Shown here: positions 49,374 to 59,377 of the stretch, piece after piece | Position numbering within the stretch: position 1 is the stretch's first letter | How the letters are laid out: the number at the start of each line of letters is the position of its first letter | Origin: Bacteroidota bacterium | Lineage (GTDB): Bacteria; Bacteroidota; Bacteroidia; AKYH767-A; 2013-40CM-41-45 | NCBI GenBank assembly: GCA_016721305.1 | Contig: JADKIH010000001.1 | Coordinates: 454,457-518,456 of the forward strand | Direction: 5' to 3' | Length of the DNA: 64,000 bases | Made by a program: the position numbers and the translations under genes | Notes under the pieces: model-generated | What the model was told of the DNA's origin: nothing | What the model saw: the letters and a program-made list of their open reading frames with translations, nothing else | Databases searched by the model: none

Positions 49374-50633
49374 TTAACGAAGCTTTAATGTTACTACTGT
49401 AAGAACGGCTAACATGATTCCCAGAATCCAGAAACGACTTACAATCTTCGATTCGTGGTATCCGAGTTTCTGATAGTGATGATGAAGCGGCGACATTTTG
49501 AAAATGCGTCGTCCTTCACCGTATTTTTTCTTTGTGTATTTGAAATAACTTACCTGCATCATCACGGAAAGATTTTCCACGAGGAAAATTCCGCAGAGGA
49601 TGGGAATCAATAATTCTTTGCGAATGGCAATGGCGAACGTTGCGATAATTCCACCCAAAGCCAGACTGCCCGTATCGCCCATGAAGACTTGCGCCGGATA
49701 AGCATTGTACCATAAGAATCCTACACATGCTCCAACAAAGCAGGCAATGAAAATTACGAGCTCGCCTGCGTAAGGGATGTACATGATGTTGAGGTAATTC
49801 GCGAAAACGGTGTTACCGCTTACATAAGCTAAAATCCCTAGCGTCGCTCCGATGATCGCACTTGTTCCTGTTGCCAGTCCGTCGATACCGTCGGTGATGT
49901 TTGCTCCGTTAGAAACGGCAGTGATAATGAAAATCACAATCGGCACGAAAACAATCCATGCATATTTGCGGTAATTCGGTCCGATCCAGCTGATGAGCTT
50001 TGCATAATCGAATTCGTGATTTTTGTAGAATGGAATTGTTGTTGTTGTCGACTTAACAGCTTGCTTCGCATAAAGCGCTGTTTCATTCTGACGAACATCT
50101 TCAATCACATTCGAACTGCGGTGCTCTACCTGAATGCTTGATACGTTTATCTTTTCCTTTACTACGACGTATTTATTGAAGTACAGAGTAAAACCAATGA
50201 TCAAACCAAGTCCGACCTGACCAAGAATTTTAAAACGTCCGGCCAACCCTTCTTTGTCTTTCTTGAAAACTTTGATGTAATCGTCGATGAAGCCTATAAT
50301 TCCCAGCCAAACTGTTGTAACGATCATAATGATCACGTACACGTTTACCAAACGAGCAAACAATAATGTCGGAATGAGAATCGCCGCAAGAATAATCAGT
50401 CCTCCCATAGTCGGTGTACCTGATTTTTCTTTCTGTCCTGTCAAACCTAACTCGCGAACAGTTTCACCTACTTGCTTTTTGCGAAGCATGTTGATGATTT
50501 GTTTTCCGAATACCAAAGAAATCAGCAACGATGTGATCAATGCCAGAGCCGCACGGAAGGAAATGTATTGAAACACTCCTGCGCCGGGCATGCCGAATTC
50601 TTTATGTAAGTATCCAAAAAGGTAGTAAAGCAT
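49374..50633 (-). CDS. mraY: Phospho-N-acetylmuramoyl-pentapeptide transferase MraY
   Basis: Moves phospho-MurNAc-pentapeptide to undecaprenyl phosphate to form lipid I. 419 residues with about ten membrane helices. Motifs: [13 protein letters not shown], the Asp-rich [33 protein letters not shown] and [13 protein letters not shown], then [23 protein letters not shown]. It is longer than the E. coli protein (360) because of an insertion around residues 175-215, as in other Bacteroidota. It overlaps neither neighbour but sits 1 bp after murE and 3 bp before murD. Confidence 0.97.
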   Translation of the reverse strand: MLYYLFGYLHKEFGMPGAGVFQYISFRAALALITSLLISLVFGKQIINMLRKKQVGETVRELGLTGQKEKSGTPTMGGLIILAAILIPTLLFARLVNVYVIIMIVTTVWLGIIGFIDDYIKVFKKDKEGLAGRFKILGQVGLGLIIGFTLYFNKYVVVKEKINVSSIQVEHRSSNVIEDVRQNETALYAKQAVKSTTTTIPFYKNHEFDYAKLISWIGPNYRKYAWIVFVPIVIFIITAVSNGANITDGIDGLATGTSAIIGATLGILAYVSGNTVFANYLNIMYIPYAGELVIFIACFVGACVGFLWYNAYPAQVFMGDTGSLALGGIIATFAIAIRKELLIPILCGIFLVENLSVMMQVSYFKYTKKKYGEGRRIFKMSPLHHHYQKLGYHESKIVSRFWILGIMLAVLTVVTLKLR

Positions 50634-50634
50634 C

Positions 50635-52095
50635 TTACGCCATTATTTGAAAGAGTTCGAGAATAATTTTCTTGTCGTCGAAAGGCGTACGAACACCTTT
50701 GATCTCCTGGTATTTTTCATGCCCTTTACCTGCGATCAAAATCACATCACCGGGTTTAGAGAGAGAAACTGCAGTTTTGATGGCCTCTTTGCGATCAACA
50801 ATAGAAAGCGTTTTGCGAACATCGCCCGGAGGAACACCGCGTTCCATCTGACGAATGATTTCAGCAGGATCTTCCGAACGAGGATTATCGCTCGTCAAAA
50901 TCACTTTGTCACTCATTTCGCATGCAATCTTTGCCATCACCGGACGCTTAGCTGCATCACGGTCGCCGCCACAACCAACGATGGTAATCACGCTGCCATG
51001 GCCGGCATTTACATTATGAATCGTTTCCAGTACATTTTGCAATGCATCCGGTGTGTGTGCATAGTCAACAATTCCTACAACCTGATTTCCACTCGTTACA
51101 TAATCGAATCGTCCTTCTACCGGACTCAGTGTACTTAAAGCTGTCAACACTTCGAGCTTTTCCTGATCGAGGAGAACAGCTACTGCATATGCCGCTGTCA
51201 GATTGTAAGCATTAAAACTTCCCACGAGCTTGCAGAGAACAGAATGTCCATCCATATTCAAGAGCAAGCCCGAGAAATGATTCTCAACGAGACGACATTT
51301 GTAATCGGCCATACTGTTGAGCGCGTATGTATATTTCTTCGCCTTTGTATTTTGTATCATGACCATACCGTTGCGATCGTCGTTATTCACGAGTGCAAAA
51401 GCTTCAGCAGGTAAATGATCGAAGAATTCTTTCTTAGCTTTGATATAATTTTCGAAAGTGAGATGATAATCGAGGTGATCGTGTGTGATATTGCTGAAAA
51501 CGCCTCCGGCAAATGTGATTGCAGCTGTGCGTTTCTGAACTACGGCATGTGAGCTCACTTCCATGAATGCATACTCGCAACCATCGTCTACCATCGCCGA
51601 CAAAAGGCCGTTCAATTGCATCGGATCCGGTGTTGTATGTGTCGACGGAATAATCTGATCGTTGATCTGATTTTTTACCGTTGAAAGCAATCCGGCAGGA
51701 TAACCGAGTTTGCGGAACAATTGGAACAAAAGCGTTACCGTCGTTGTCTTTCCATTTGTTCCGGTAATTCCGATCAGTTTTAATTTCTCCGACGGATTTC
51801 CGTAATAGTTCGAAGCGATATAGGCAAGCGCCAAAGCACTGTCGTGAACGCGTACGTATGTTACTCCCGTATGCAAATCATCGGGCAAAGTTTCGCAGAT
51901 AATGGCAACTACGCCTTTGTCGACCACCTGATCGATGTAACGGTGCCCGTCAACTTGCGTTCCCTTTACGGCTACAAACAAAGAACCTTCGCGCGCCTGA
52001 CGTGAGTCGAAGCACACATCGGCAATCGTTACATCGGTACTGCCAACTACTTCGACAATACCCGTTTTATAAAGAAGGTCTTTCAGTACTTTCAT
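50635..52095 (-). CDS. murE: UDP-MurNAc-tripeptide ligase MurE (meso-DAP type)
   Basis: Adds the third stem-peptide residue. 486 residues with the P-loop [56 protein letters not shown] and [14 protein letters not shown]. The motif DNPR in [15 protein letters not shown] is the accepted marker for meso-diaminopimelate specificity, so the peptidoglycan is probably A1gamma. The start overlaps the ftsI stop by 4 bp. The frame is intact. Confidence 0.97.
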   Translation of the reverse strand: MKVLKDLLYKTGIVEVVGSTDVTIADVCFDSRQAREGSLFVAVKGTQVDGHRYIDQVVDKGVVAIICETLPDDLHTGVTYVRVHDSALALAYIASNYYGNPSEKLKLIGITGTNGKTTTVTLLFQLFRKLGYPAGLLSTVKNQINDQIIPSTHTTPDPMQLNGLLSAMVDDGCEYAFMEVSSHAVVQKRTAAITFAGGVFSNITHDHLDYHLTFENYIKAKKEFFDHLPAEAFALVNNDDRNGMVMIQNTKAKKYTYALNSMADYKCRLVENHFSGLLLNMDGHSVLCKLVGSFNAYNLTAAYAVAVLLDQEKLEVLTALSTLSPVEGRFDYVTSGNQVVGIVDYAHTPDALQNVLETIHNVNAGHGSVITIVGCGGDRDAAKRPVMAKIACEMSDKVILTSDNPRSEDPAEIIRQMERGVPPGDVRKTLSIVDRKEAIKTAVSLSKPGDVILIAGKGHEKYQEIKGVRTPFDDKKIILELFQIMA

Positions 52096-54174
52096 AGTCC
52101 GAGTTCGATCTGAATAATTTGTCCGCGCTGAATTCTTGTGCCGGCTTCAATAGACTGGCGTGTTACCAATCCTTTGCCTCTCATTCTCACTCGCAATCCT
52201 GCATTTTCCAATACAGCAATTGCATCTTTTGCACCCATTCCATTTACATTCGGAACAATACCGGCGATTGTTTTACGCTCGCTTGTTACAACAGCATCCG
52301 AGTTGATTGTCGATGACCCCAAACGTGCATCTGCATCTTTCGAAACCATTGGAACATTCAATGCGCTGCAAACTTTTTTCAGATCTTTCTGCATGCCCAC
52401 TTTTGCTAATGGCAACACATTCACATTTGTGTCTAACTGCAATGGAGCTGTATGTAATTCGAGGTGATTTGAGTACACCTTGTCTGCAATCTCTTTGAAA
52501 ATCGGTGCAGCAACGGCTCCCCCGTAATACACGTCATTCGACGGAGCATAAACCACAACCATACACGAATACTTCGGAGCATCGGCAGGAAAATAACCTA
52601 CGAATGATGCCTGATAACTCGGATTCTCTTTGTCGTAACCGAATTTGTTTTTCGTCATCTGCGCCGTACCGGTTTTACCGGCAATCTTGTATGGCGACTT
52701 CTTCAATTCGGACGCTGTTCCGTTTTGTACAACGCCTTCCAAAATCTGACGAGCTTTCGCCAAAGCCTGAGGCGATGCAATTGAATCACGGATAATTTCT
52801 GTCCCGAAACTGCGCAATACCTTTCCGTGATTTTGGATTTCCTTTACAAAGTGCGGACGAACCATGCGGCCGTTATTCGCAACTGTATTGTAGAAATTGA
52901 GAATCTGAAGCGGTGTCAGTTTTACTTCGTAACCGATCGACATCCACGGCAATGAAACGGGGAACCAGTCTTTGTCAGTTACATTTTTAATGCGTGGTTT
53001 TCCTTCACCCTGAATATCCAAACCAAGTGGCGTATTCAATCCAAACGACTGAAGCTTTTTCACAAACTGATCCGGACGTTTTACATAACTCTTCCAGATG
53101 GCCATTGAAATACCAACGTTCGACGATGTTTCAAAAGCGTGCTGAATCGACATCTCCGTCGTGTGAGGTGGATGTGCATCTTTCATCGGCTGCGAATAGT
53201 ATGCATGATAACCGTTACCGACAAAAACTGTATCAGTTAGGATCGATCAATCCGTCGTCGAAACCTGCAAGCAAGGATGCTAATTTGAAAGTCGAACCCG
53301 GCTCCGTAGCTTCAGCAATTACATAATTGAAATCTTCGATATAAGTACCTTCATCTGTACGTTTCAAATTGGCAATGGCTTTGATTTCTCCTGTCGCCAC
53401 TTCCATTAATACAGCACAACCGTGATCAGCATTATGCTCTTTCAGATGACGCTCGAGCGAATGCTCGGCAACGTCCTGGAAATTAATATCAATTGTCGAA
53501 ACGATGTCGTTTCCGTCTTTTGGCTCAACTTCGTCCTTATCTGTCACCGGCATCCAAACACCACCGCTCATACGTTGCATCAGACGCTTACCGCCGATAC
53601 CTTCTAAGTTTTCGTTGAATGCAGCTTCAATTCCTACCGGTTTTACATCGCGTACATAACCGATGGTACGGGAAGCGAGCATCTGGAAAGGCATTTCGCG
53701 CATTTCTTTCTTTTCGATCATCAATCCGCCTTTGTATTTTCCTAAACGGAAAAGAGGAAATTTTTTCAAATCCTGTAATTCAGCGTAACGAACATTACGA
53801 CGAACGAGGAAGTAGCGATCTTTCTGAGAGCGTGCTTCTCGAAGGCTATGCTTATAATCAGCTGCGGTGTGATCAGGAATAAATTCGACAGACAAAGAAA
53901 GCGAATCGATTTGCGCATCGAAAACTTCCTGCGTCAAACCATCGGCGCGAGTGTCCATGCGGACATCATAAATAGGAACCGATGTCGACAATAATTTACC
54001 GTCGCTCGAGAAGATATTTCCGCGGTTGGCACTGATCGTTCTGATGTCGACAGTCAAGCTATCTTCGCGTTGCTTCCAGTAAGAACCCTGCAGCACCTGG
54101 ATGCGGAAGATCTGGCCGAGAATCACCACGCCGAACACGCAGACGAGAATAAACGAGATGTTTATTCTCCACAT
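52092..54174 (-). CDS. ftsI: Penicillin-binding protein FtsI with PASTA domain (one frame break)
   Basis: The division-specific transpeptidase (class B PBP). About 693 residues: one membrane helix (ISFILVCVFGVVILGQIFRIQVL), a dimerisation domain, then the penicillin-binding domain with STFK in PGSTFKLASLLAG, SSN in FETSSNVGISM and KTG in IAGKTGTAQ. A C-terminal PASTA domain (TIAGIVPNVNGMGAKDAIAVLENAGLRVRMRGKG) may bind peptidoglycan. The frame breaks near 53237: GLIDPN stops and one surplus T removed gives DPNDTVFVGNGYHAYYSQPMKDAHPPHTTEM. It starts 9 bp after ftsL and overlaps murE by 4 bp. Confidence 0.94.
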
Positions 54175-54183
54175 GATATCTTT

Positions 54184-54633
54184 TTAACGTCCATCTTCCT
54201 TTTCCTTCTTATTTTCTTCCTGAACAAAAATCTTTTGAGGCGGCTGAGTAGTTTCCTTAATGCATATGCTGATAACTGATTAGCTACTTCCGACTGTTTA
54301 CTTTGATACATCAGGCGCGACATCGTAGAGATGTACTCTGCATGACGTTCTTTTAATTCGTTTTTTGTGCGATCGATATCACGAATCACTCGCTCAGCAT
54401 AATAGCTGTTAGCGATATAACCCATGGTGAGTACAGAGACGAAAAGAATGAAAGGCATTGCCTTTACAATTTCATTGCGATCAAAAATTCCGAAGATGCT
54501 CATGAAGCGGAACAAAACCGCGATTCGGTTTCGCCTTCCGCTTTTTAGGCTTGCTGATGACTTCTTCAACCGATCCTCCGGTTGCTTCCGTCTCCGCTGC
54601 CTCGGGAGTTTCTTTCAATTTGTTCTGCGCCAT
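54184..54633 (-). CDS. ftsL: FtsL-like cell division protein (two frame breaks)
   Basis: A small bitopic protein between rsmH and ftsI, the position of FtsL. The product, about 150 residues, starts MAQNKLKETPEAAETEATGG, with a basic stretch (KPKKRKAKPNRGFVP), one membrane helix (IVKAMPFILFVSVLTMGYIANSYYA) and a coiled coil (RVIRDIDRTKNELKERHAEYISTMSRLMYQSKQSEVAN). The frame breaks near 54497 (a run of five Ts; four would give HLRNFDRNEIVK) and near 54262 (into IKETTQPPQKIFVQEENKKEKEDGR and TAA). FtsL is poorly conserved in sequence, so the name rests on topology and position. Confidence 0.85.
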
Positions 54634-54634
54634 T

Positions 54635-55540
54635 TTAACTTTTCTCTGCAACACGCAACTTCGCACTGCGTGATCGTGGGTTTCTTTTTATTTCTTCTTC
54701 GCTTGCTTCAATCGGTTTGCGATTGACGGCGGCGAATATTTTATTCGTTGTATTTCCAAAAAGATCTTTCTCTGCTTCCCCTTCAAACATCCCCTTTGAG
54801 ATCAGATTCTTTACCAACCGGTCTTCGAGTGAGTGGTACGACATCACCACTAATCTTCCTCCTTGTCCCAATACTTCTGCCGATTGCAAAAGCATTTCTT
54901 TCAGCGCCTCCAGCTCTTCGTTTACTTCGATCCGCAACGCCTGAAACACTTTAGCGTAATACTGACTTTCGTGTTGACGATCTGCTATCGGAGCGATGGC
55001 ATCTTTGAATTGCTGAATCGTCTTAAACGCTTCTCCCTTGCGGGTTTCAACAATCTTTCGCGCCAGTGTCTTTGAGTTAAAAATCTCTCCGAACTCCGAG
55101 AAGATTTTTACGAGATCAAATTCCGAGTACTGATTCAGAACATTTGCCGCTGTTTTTGCCGCTTCGCGATTCATTCGCATATCTAAATCTGCATCGAATC
55201 GTATTGAAAATCCGCGAGATGCTTCATCAATCTGGTACGACGAAATCCCCAGGTCTGCCAGAATTCCGTTCACCGGAATTGCATCGTAATACCGCAGGAA
55301 CTTCTTGAGAAAGCGGTAATTATGTCGAACCAAGGTGAATCGTTCGTCGTCGATGGCATTCCGGACAGCATCCTCATCCTGATCAAAAGCGATGAGTCGT
55401 CCTTTTTTGCCGAGGCGTTTGAGAATCTCTCTCGAATGTCCGCCGCCACCGAAAGTGACATCGACATACACGCCGTCGGGCTGGATGTTGAGTGCATCAA
55501 GACACTCACTCAACATTACGGGTTCATGATAAGTCGTCAT
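54635..55540 (-). CDS. rsmH: 16S rRNA (cytosine-1402-N4)-methyltransferase RsmH
   Basis: Methylates C1402 in the ribosomal decoding centre (formerly MraW). 301 residues with YHEPVMLSECLDAL, the SAM-binding VDVTFGGGGHSREIL, LIAFDQDEDAVRN, GILADLGISSYQID and FSIRFDADLDMRMN, and the C-terminal MSYHSLEDRLVKNLI and NPRSRSAKLRVAEK. It overlaps mraZ by 17 bp and stops one base before ftsL. The frame is intact. Confidence 0.97.
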   Translation of the reverse strand: MTTYHEPVMLSECLDALNIQPDGVYVDVTFGGGGHSREILKRLGKKGRLIAFDQDEDAVRNAIDDERFTLVRHNYRFLKKFLRYYDAIPVNGILADLGISSYQIDEASRGFSIRFDADLDMRMNREAAKTAANVLNQYSEFDLVKIFSEFGEIFNSKTLARKIVETRKGEAFKTIQQFKDAIAPIADRQHESQYYAKVFQALRIEVNEELEALKEMLLQSAEVLGQGGRLVVMSYHSLEDRLVKNLISKGMFEGEAEKDLFGNTTNKIFAAVNRKPIEASEEEIKRNPRSRSAKLRVAEKS

Positions 55541-55996
55541 CGTCGTCGCTTCTCTTCTTTCCCATCACTTCTTCGGCGAGAGCTGCAAAGTCGCCCGACT
55601 CGTCCTTCATCATTTGTTCGTACGCGGATTCAGACCATACCTCAATCCGGTTGTTATAAGCAAAGAGCACAATATCTTTTCAATGCCTGCATACTCCATG
55701 AGTGCTTTCGGGAGGAGGAGACGATTGGTAGTATCCAGATCCATCTCCGTCGCACCGCGATTGAATTTGCGGAGGAACTCACGGTTTTTGCGGACGTACA
55801 TGTTCAGGCGGTTCACTTCTTCGCTGATCTTTTCCCACTCCTTCTTCGTGTAAATCACCAGGTGCTTCTCAATGCCACGGTGAACGACGTAGCTCTTCTG
55901 CTCTTTCGCCGGGATCTGTTTTTTCAAACCTCCCGGAAGCAGAAAGCGACCTTTTGCGTCAACTGTACATGGATATTCCCCGATATAACCGGCCAT
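55524..55996 (-). CDS. mraZ: Transcriptional regulator MraZ (one frame break)
   Basis: A DNA-binding protein with two AbrB-like domains that represses the dcw cluster in E. coli. It starts MAGYIGEYPCTVDAKGRFLLPGGLKKQIP (ATG 55996), and the second domain is NRGATEMDLDTTNRLLLPKALMEYAGIEK. The frame breaks near 55685; restoring one G gives GIEKDIVLFAYNNRIEVWSESAYEQMMKDESGDFAALAEEVMG and a stop inside rsmH. About 157 residues. Upstream codons are open, but the operator boxes at 56031-56060 place the start at 55996. It is the first gene of the cluster. Confidence 0.93.
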
Positions 55997-56030
55997 TCGA
56001 TGAAAATTTCGTTCGGCTAATGTAAAATAA

Positions 56031-56060
56031 TTTTTACCACTTTTTGACACTTTTTACCAC
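56031..56060 (-). promoter_or_regulatory. Three MraZ boxes with 10-bp spacing
   Basis: On the minus strand GTGGTAAAAA, GTGTCAAAAA and GTGGTAAAAA are consecutive 10-base units 35-64 bp before mraZ. Known MraZ operators are three or four GTGG-type repeats one helical turn apart, so self-regulation of the dcw cluster is likely. Confidence 0.8.
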
Positions 56061-56077
56061 TTTGTTGATAAATTCCT

Positions 56078-56108
56078 GAAACCCGCCATGGGTGCGGGTT
56101 TCCAAGGG
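56078..56108 (-). promoter_or_regulatory. Inverted repeat shared by the mraZ and topA upstream regions
   Basis: GAAACCC (56078-56084) and GCGGGTTTCCAAGGG (56094-56108) pair in part, with the same outer blocks as at 18987-19026. It lies 82-112 bp before the mraZ start, behind the MraZ boxes. Confidence 0.5.
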
Positions 56109-56272
56109 TGCGATCGGCCTCCGAATGGCTGCGAAATGGCAAAAACAGGTCTAAAAGTGTTCGGAAAGAAGCCCGAAAACAGGGGGCTACAGGGGTAGGA
56201 CGGAACCGATAATGAACATCGGAAACTGAAAAAGAGAAGCTCGGAAAGCATCATCACTTCTCATTTTTTCTA

Positions 56273-56280
56273 TACATTTG
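56273..56280 (+). promoter_or_regulatory. -7 element of the hydrolase gene
   Basis: TACATTTG matches TAnnTTTG and lies 13 bp before the ATG. No clear TTG was found 19-20 bp upstream, so this is a partial match. Confidence 0.5.
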
Positions 56281-56293
56281 GAAAAAATCGTTT

Positions 56294-57076
56294 ATGAACT
56301 ACGAAATCAAGCAGGAGAATAATTTTCAGTTCATCGAAGAAGGCAATGGTCCTACTCTTCTTCTCCTGCACGGTTTGTTTGGAGCGCTGAGTAACTGGAC
56401 GGATGTGATCAATCACTTCTCTTCGCGTTACAGAGTGGTGATTCCGCTCATGCCGATCTATACGCTTCCCGTGCTGAATACAAATGTGAAAGCACTGGCT
56501 GAATTCGTGCACGACTTTATCAATTACAAGCAGTACAAAGACATTTTACTCATTGGTAATTCCCTCGGCGGACATGTGACTTTGGTGTACATCAAAAAAC
56601 ATCCGGAGAATATCAAAGGCATGGTGCTTACCGGCAGTAGCGGTTTGTACGAAAATGCCATGGGCGGATCGTTTCCGAAACGCGAAGACTACAATTTCAT
56701 CAAGCAAAAAGTTGAATACACTTTTTACGATCCGAATACGGCGTCGAAAGAACTGGTCGACGAAGTGTTCGAAATCGTTAATGACAAAGGAAAGCTAATT
56801 CGCATTCTTTCATTGGCCAAATCAGCCATTCGTCACAACATGAGCGACGATCTTCACGCCATGACTTTACCGACGTGCCTGATCTGGGGAAAAAATGACA
56901 CCATTACTCCGCCCGATGTTGCCGAAGAATTTCATCGTCTCTTGCCACACAACGAACTTCACTGGATTGACAAATGCGGGCATGCGCCGATGATGGAGCA
57001 GCCTGTGGCGTTTAATCAGCTGTTGGACGGTTGGTTGGCGCGGTACTTTCCTGCAGCTGCTTCTCCAATTAGCTAA
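56294..57076 (+). CDS. Alpha/beta hydrolase
   Basis: A 260-residue cytoplasmic hydrolase with the nucleophile elbow GNSLGG (Ser90), the oxyanion segment LLLHGLFGALSNW, an acid residue in LIWGKNDTITPP and the catalytic His in CGHAPMMEQP. Substrate unknown. The gene is divergent from mraZ and upstream of engB, an arrangement found in other Bacteroidota. The stop TAA lies in an AGCTRATT array (ASPIS*), so the last three codons are repeat sequence and the original C-terminus may have been slightly different. Confidence 0.9.
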   Translation: MNYEIKQENNFQFIEEGNGPTLLLLHGLFGALSNWTDVINHFSSRYRVVIPLMPIYTLPVLNTNVKALAEFVHDFINYKQYKDILLIGNSLGGHVTLVYIKKHPENIKGMVLTGSSGLYENAMGGSFPKREDYNFIKQKVEYTFYDPNTASKELVDEVFEIVNDKGKLIRILSLAKSAIRHNMSDDLHAMTLPTCLIWGKNDTITPPDVAEEFHRLLPHNELHWIDKCGHAPMMEQPVAFNQLLDGWLARYFPAAASPIS

Positions 57077-57220
57077 TCAGCTAATTAGCTAATTAGCTGA
57101 TGGGCGAAGCCAAATTGAGAGCACTTGCTCTGAAGGTTACAAGATATAGTTTCAAATGAAAAATGTTAGTGCATTACTTCCGCTAATTAGCACATCAGCT
57201 AATTAGCTAATTAGCTAATT
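57067..57220. repeat. Two AGCTRATT arrays bracketing a short spacer
   Basis: Arrays at 57067-57102 (containing the hydrolase stop) and 57182-57220 (ending 6 bp before the engB ATG) flank about 80 bp that include the hairpin AGAGC-actt-GCTCT at 57118-57131. Units vary by A/G or, on the complementary strand, C/T. Confidence 0.85.
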
Positions 57221-57226
57221 GAAAAA

Positions 57227-57838
57227 ATGGACATCAAAGAAGCCGAATTCCTCGCCAGCAACACCACCTACGAAAAATGCCCGCCGGCGACGAAGGCTGA
57301 ATATGCTTTTATTGGTCGTTCGAATGTGGGGAAGTCGTCGTTGATTAATATGCTGACGAATCGGAAAGGTTTAGCAAAGACATCGGCTACGCCGGGGAAA
57401 ACGCAGCTCATCAATCATTTTGAAATAAATAAAGAATGGTATCTCGTCGATTTGCCGGGATATGGGTATGCTCGAACATCGAAAGATTCGAAAGCGGCAT
57501 AGGACCGAATGATTCGCGATTACCTGAAATTCAGAAAGAATCTGATCTCCGTTTATGTACTCATCGATATTCGTCTCGAGGCTCAGGCTATCGACATACG
57601 ATTCATCAACTGGCTCAGAGAAAAAGGAATTCCATTCTCCATCGTTTTTACAAAAGCCGATAAAATCTCAAAACAAAAAGTCTCTTCCGCTGTTGAGCAG
57701 TACAAGAAAGAGTTATTAAAATCGTGGGAAGAACTGCCCGTTATTTTCGTTACTTCTTCCGAAAAGAAATTAGGCCGTGACGAAATCCTCGACAGCATTA
57801 CCGCCTTCAACAAAGAATACAAAACCCTCAATCGCTAA
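57227..57838 (+). CDS. engB: Ribosome biogenesis GTPase EngB/YsxC (in-frame TAG)
   Basis: An essential GTPase for 50S assembly. G1 is [13 protein letters not shown]2 around [16 protein letters not shown]3 [10 protein letters not shown]4 FTKADKIS and G5 FVTSS. A TAG at 57500-57502 splits [21 protein letters not shown]; the frame is the same on both sides. The family has Trp at this position (AAWDRM-like), so TGG to TAG is the likely change. A separate start at the downstream ATG would lack the G-domain, so one 203-residue gene is meant. It is followed by gldC after 6 bp. Confidence 0.93.
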
Positions 57839-57844
57839 CCTCAA

Positions 57845-58162
57845 ATGAAATCAGAAATAAAATTCCTCGTCGGCCTCGACGAAACCCGCGTACCGGAAAC
57901 AATTGAATGGGAAGCCAGCGACAGCGGCATGGAAGGCACAAAACCCGCCAATGCAGTTATGATGAGCATTTGGGATCCGAAAGAAAATACCACTCTCCGA
58001 ATCGACCTCTGGACAAAGGACATGCTTGTCGATGATATGAAACGATTCTTTTTTGAAAATCTGGTAACGATGTCGGATACGTATCTGCGCGCGACGAATG
58101 ATGAGGTGTTTGCGAGGAAGCTGAAGGCGTTTGCGGAAGACTTTGGTAAAACGATTAGCTGA
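57845..58162 (+). CDS. gldC: Gliding motility protein GldC
   Basis: A 105-residue cytoplasmic protein of the GldC family (MKSEIKFLVGLDETRVPETIEWEASDSGMEGTKPANAVMMSIWDPKENTTLRIDLWTKDMLVDDMKRFFFENLVTMSDTYLRATND). In F. johnsoniae loss of GldC only mildly affects spreading, and its biochemical role is unknown. The stop TGA lies within an AGCTRATT array. It is downstream of engB and convergent with gldB, which in F. johnsoniae is its neighbour in the same operon. Confidence 0.92.
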   Translation: MKSEIKFLVGLDETRVPETIEWEASDSGMEGTKPANAVMMSIWDPKENTTLRIDLWTKDMLVDDMKRFFFENLVTMSDTYLRATNDEVFARKLKAFAEDFGKTIS

Positions 58163-58180
58163 TTAGCTAATTAGCTAATT
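58153..58180. repeat. AGCTRATT array at the gldC 3' end
   Basis: ATTAGCTGATTAGCTAATTA continues as GCTAATTG; the first AGCTGA supplies the last codon and TGA stop of gldC. Confidence 0.85.
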
Positions 58181-58293
58181 GAAGTGCGGAATAGCCGGTT
58201 ACAACTTTTTTCAAAAGAAGCGTTTTCTAGTTTTCTATAGGAATACCTCCTAAAAGAGTACAAGTCACCAATGAAACGCTCACACTTACACCC

Positions 58294-58320
58294 ATCAGCT
58301 AATCAGCTAATCAGCTAATT
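58294..58320. repeat. AGCTRATT array at the gldB 3' end
   Basis: On the minus strand AATTAGCTGATTAGCTGATT and one more unit follow GGT of gldB, and the first supplies the TAG stop. gldC and gldB converge, and each carries its own array pointing outward from its stop. Confidence 0.85.
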
Positions 58321-59361
58321 ACCGCTAGAGGGCTTGTAGCCGGCCCCCGCGTACACCGCCTGTAAGTCCCGCATCTCCATCAACTGGCGTAAGGAAACCT
58401 CCGGATGCTTTTTCATATACGACTTCACAATTCTCCAGCCGAGGTAGCGACCGATATTGCCCGGGGATTCTTTTGGGAAACCGTTTGTCGTTGGGCCTTC
58501 TGCGGCGTACTTGGATAAAATGTTTGGATCGACACTGAAAAGAAGTTGATTGTCGACAAAGAAACTCCATACTTTTTTCTCGTTGGCTTTGCACCAGTCG
58601 AGCTGCTTTTGGCTGTAGCCGGTGCGAATGGTATCGTTGGCATCGGGGAGAACATGCTCGAGAAATACCATCATTCTTCCTTCAGAAATCATCATGTCCA
58701 TGAGTTTCGCAGTGGACTCATCGATCGAATAATCGCTCATCGCCCAGCCGCGAATGGCATCGCAAACGAGATATTCTTTGCTCATGTGCGAACGGATGAA
58801 ATTCGGCAATGCCGGTTCGAGCGTTGAATAATATCGGTACTCCGGACCGAGATACATATCGAGTCCGATACCGAGCGTGGTTGAATCACAAACAACAGGA
58901 AATGAAAACGCCGACAAGAGTGTTACAATACGTGGAATATTTTTCTCCGGAAAATAATATTTGTAGTATTTAAACGCCTGTGCTAATTCAGCCTTCTGAC
59001 TTTCAAAGTCACCGAATTGCTTTTCGCATTCGTTGTAGATGTTGCGGAAGTTTGTATCCTTCACGAACGACAAAAGATGCTCTTGCGAGAGCAAACTGTC
59101 GCGCGTTCCGAGCGTCGTGATACGATACATGAACAATTCGTAAAACGATCCGTACGATTTACGCAGTCCTGTAATCGACACGTCGGGATGAAGTGTATCG
59201 AGCGCAAATAAATCGTTCTCGAAGCGCTGCACTTTGAATTCCACCGGAACTGTCGACACATCAGGCTTCTTAACGTCGTTCGAACATGAGGTAATGAACA
59301 CGAACATGTAAATAAAGGGCAGAAACACTAACCCTTGCTGTAACTTAATTTTGCGTAACAT
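58315..59361 (-). CDS. gldB: Gliding motility lipoprotein GldB
   Basis: A lipoprotein needed for gliding in F. johnsoniae. 348 residues: signal peptide with lipobox ITSC (KLQQGLVFLPFIYMFVFITSCSND), then FKVQRFENDLFALD, IGLDMYLGPEYRYYSTL, PNFIRSHMSKEYLVCDAIRGWAM and the C-terminal GFPKESPGNIGRYLGWRIVKSYMKKHPEVSLRQLMEM typical of the family. The start at 59361 is set by the promoter at 59378-59408 and by the signal peptide; a longer frame to 59403 would begin inside the promoter. The stop is provided by a repeat array. Confidence 0.93.
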   Translation of the reverse strand: MLRKIKLQQGLVFLPFIYMFVFITSCSNDVKKPDVSTVPVEFKVQRFENDLFALDTLHPDVSITGLRKSYGSFYELFMYRITTLGTRDSLLSQEHLLSFVKDTNFRNIYNECEKQFGDFESQKAELAQAFKYYKYYFPEKNIPRIVTLLSAFSFPVVCDSTTLGIGLDMYLGPEYRYYSTLEPALPNFIRSHMSKEYLVCDAIRGWAMSDYSIDESTAKLMDMMISEGRMMVFLEHVLPDANDTIRTGYSQKQLDWCKANEKKVWSFFVDNQLLFSVDPNILSKYAAEGPTTNGFPKESPGNIGRYLGWRIVKSYMKKHPEVSLRQLMEMRDLQAVYAGAGYKPSSGN

Positions 59362-59377
59362 TGTATTAATTATCACA

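Noticed and set aside
54283..54295. An eighth AGCTRATT copy inside ftsL
   Set aside because: Only one and a half units, within a conserved coding segment (SEVANQLSAYA); likely chance.
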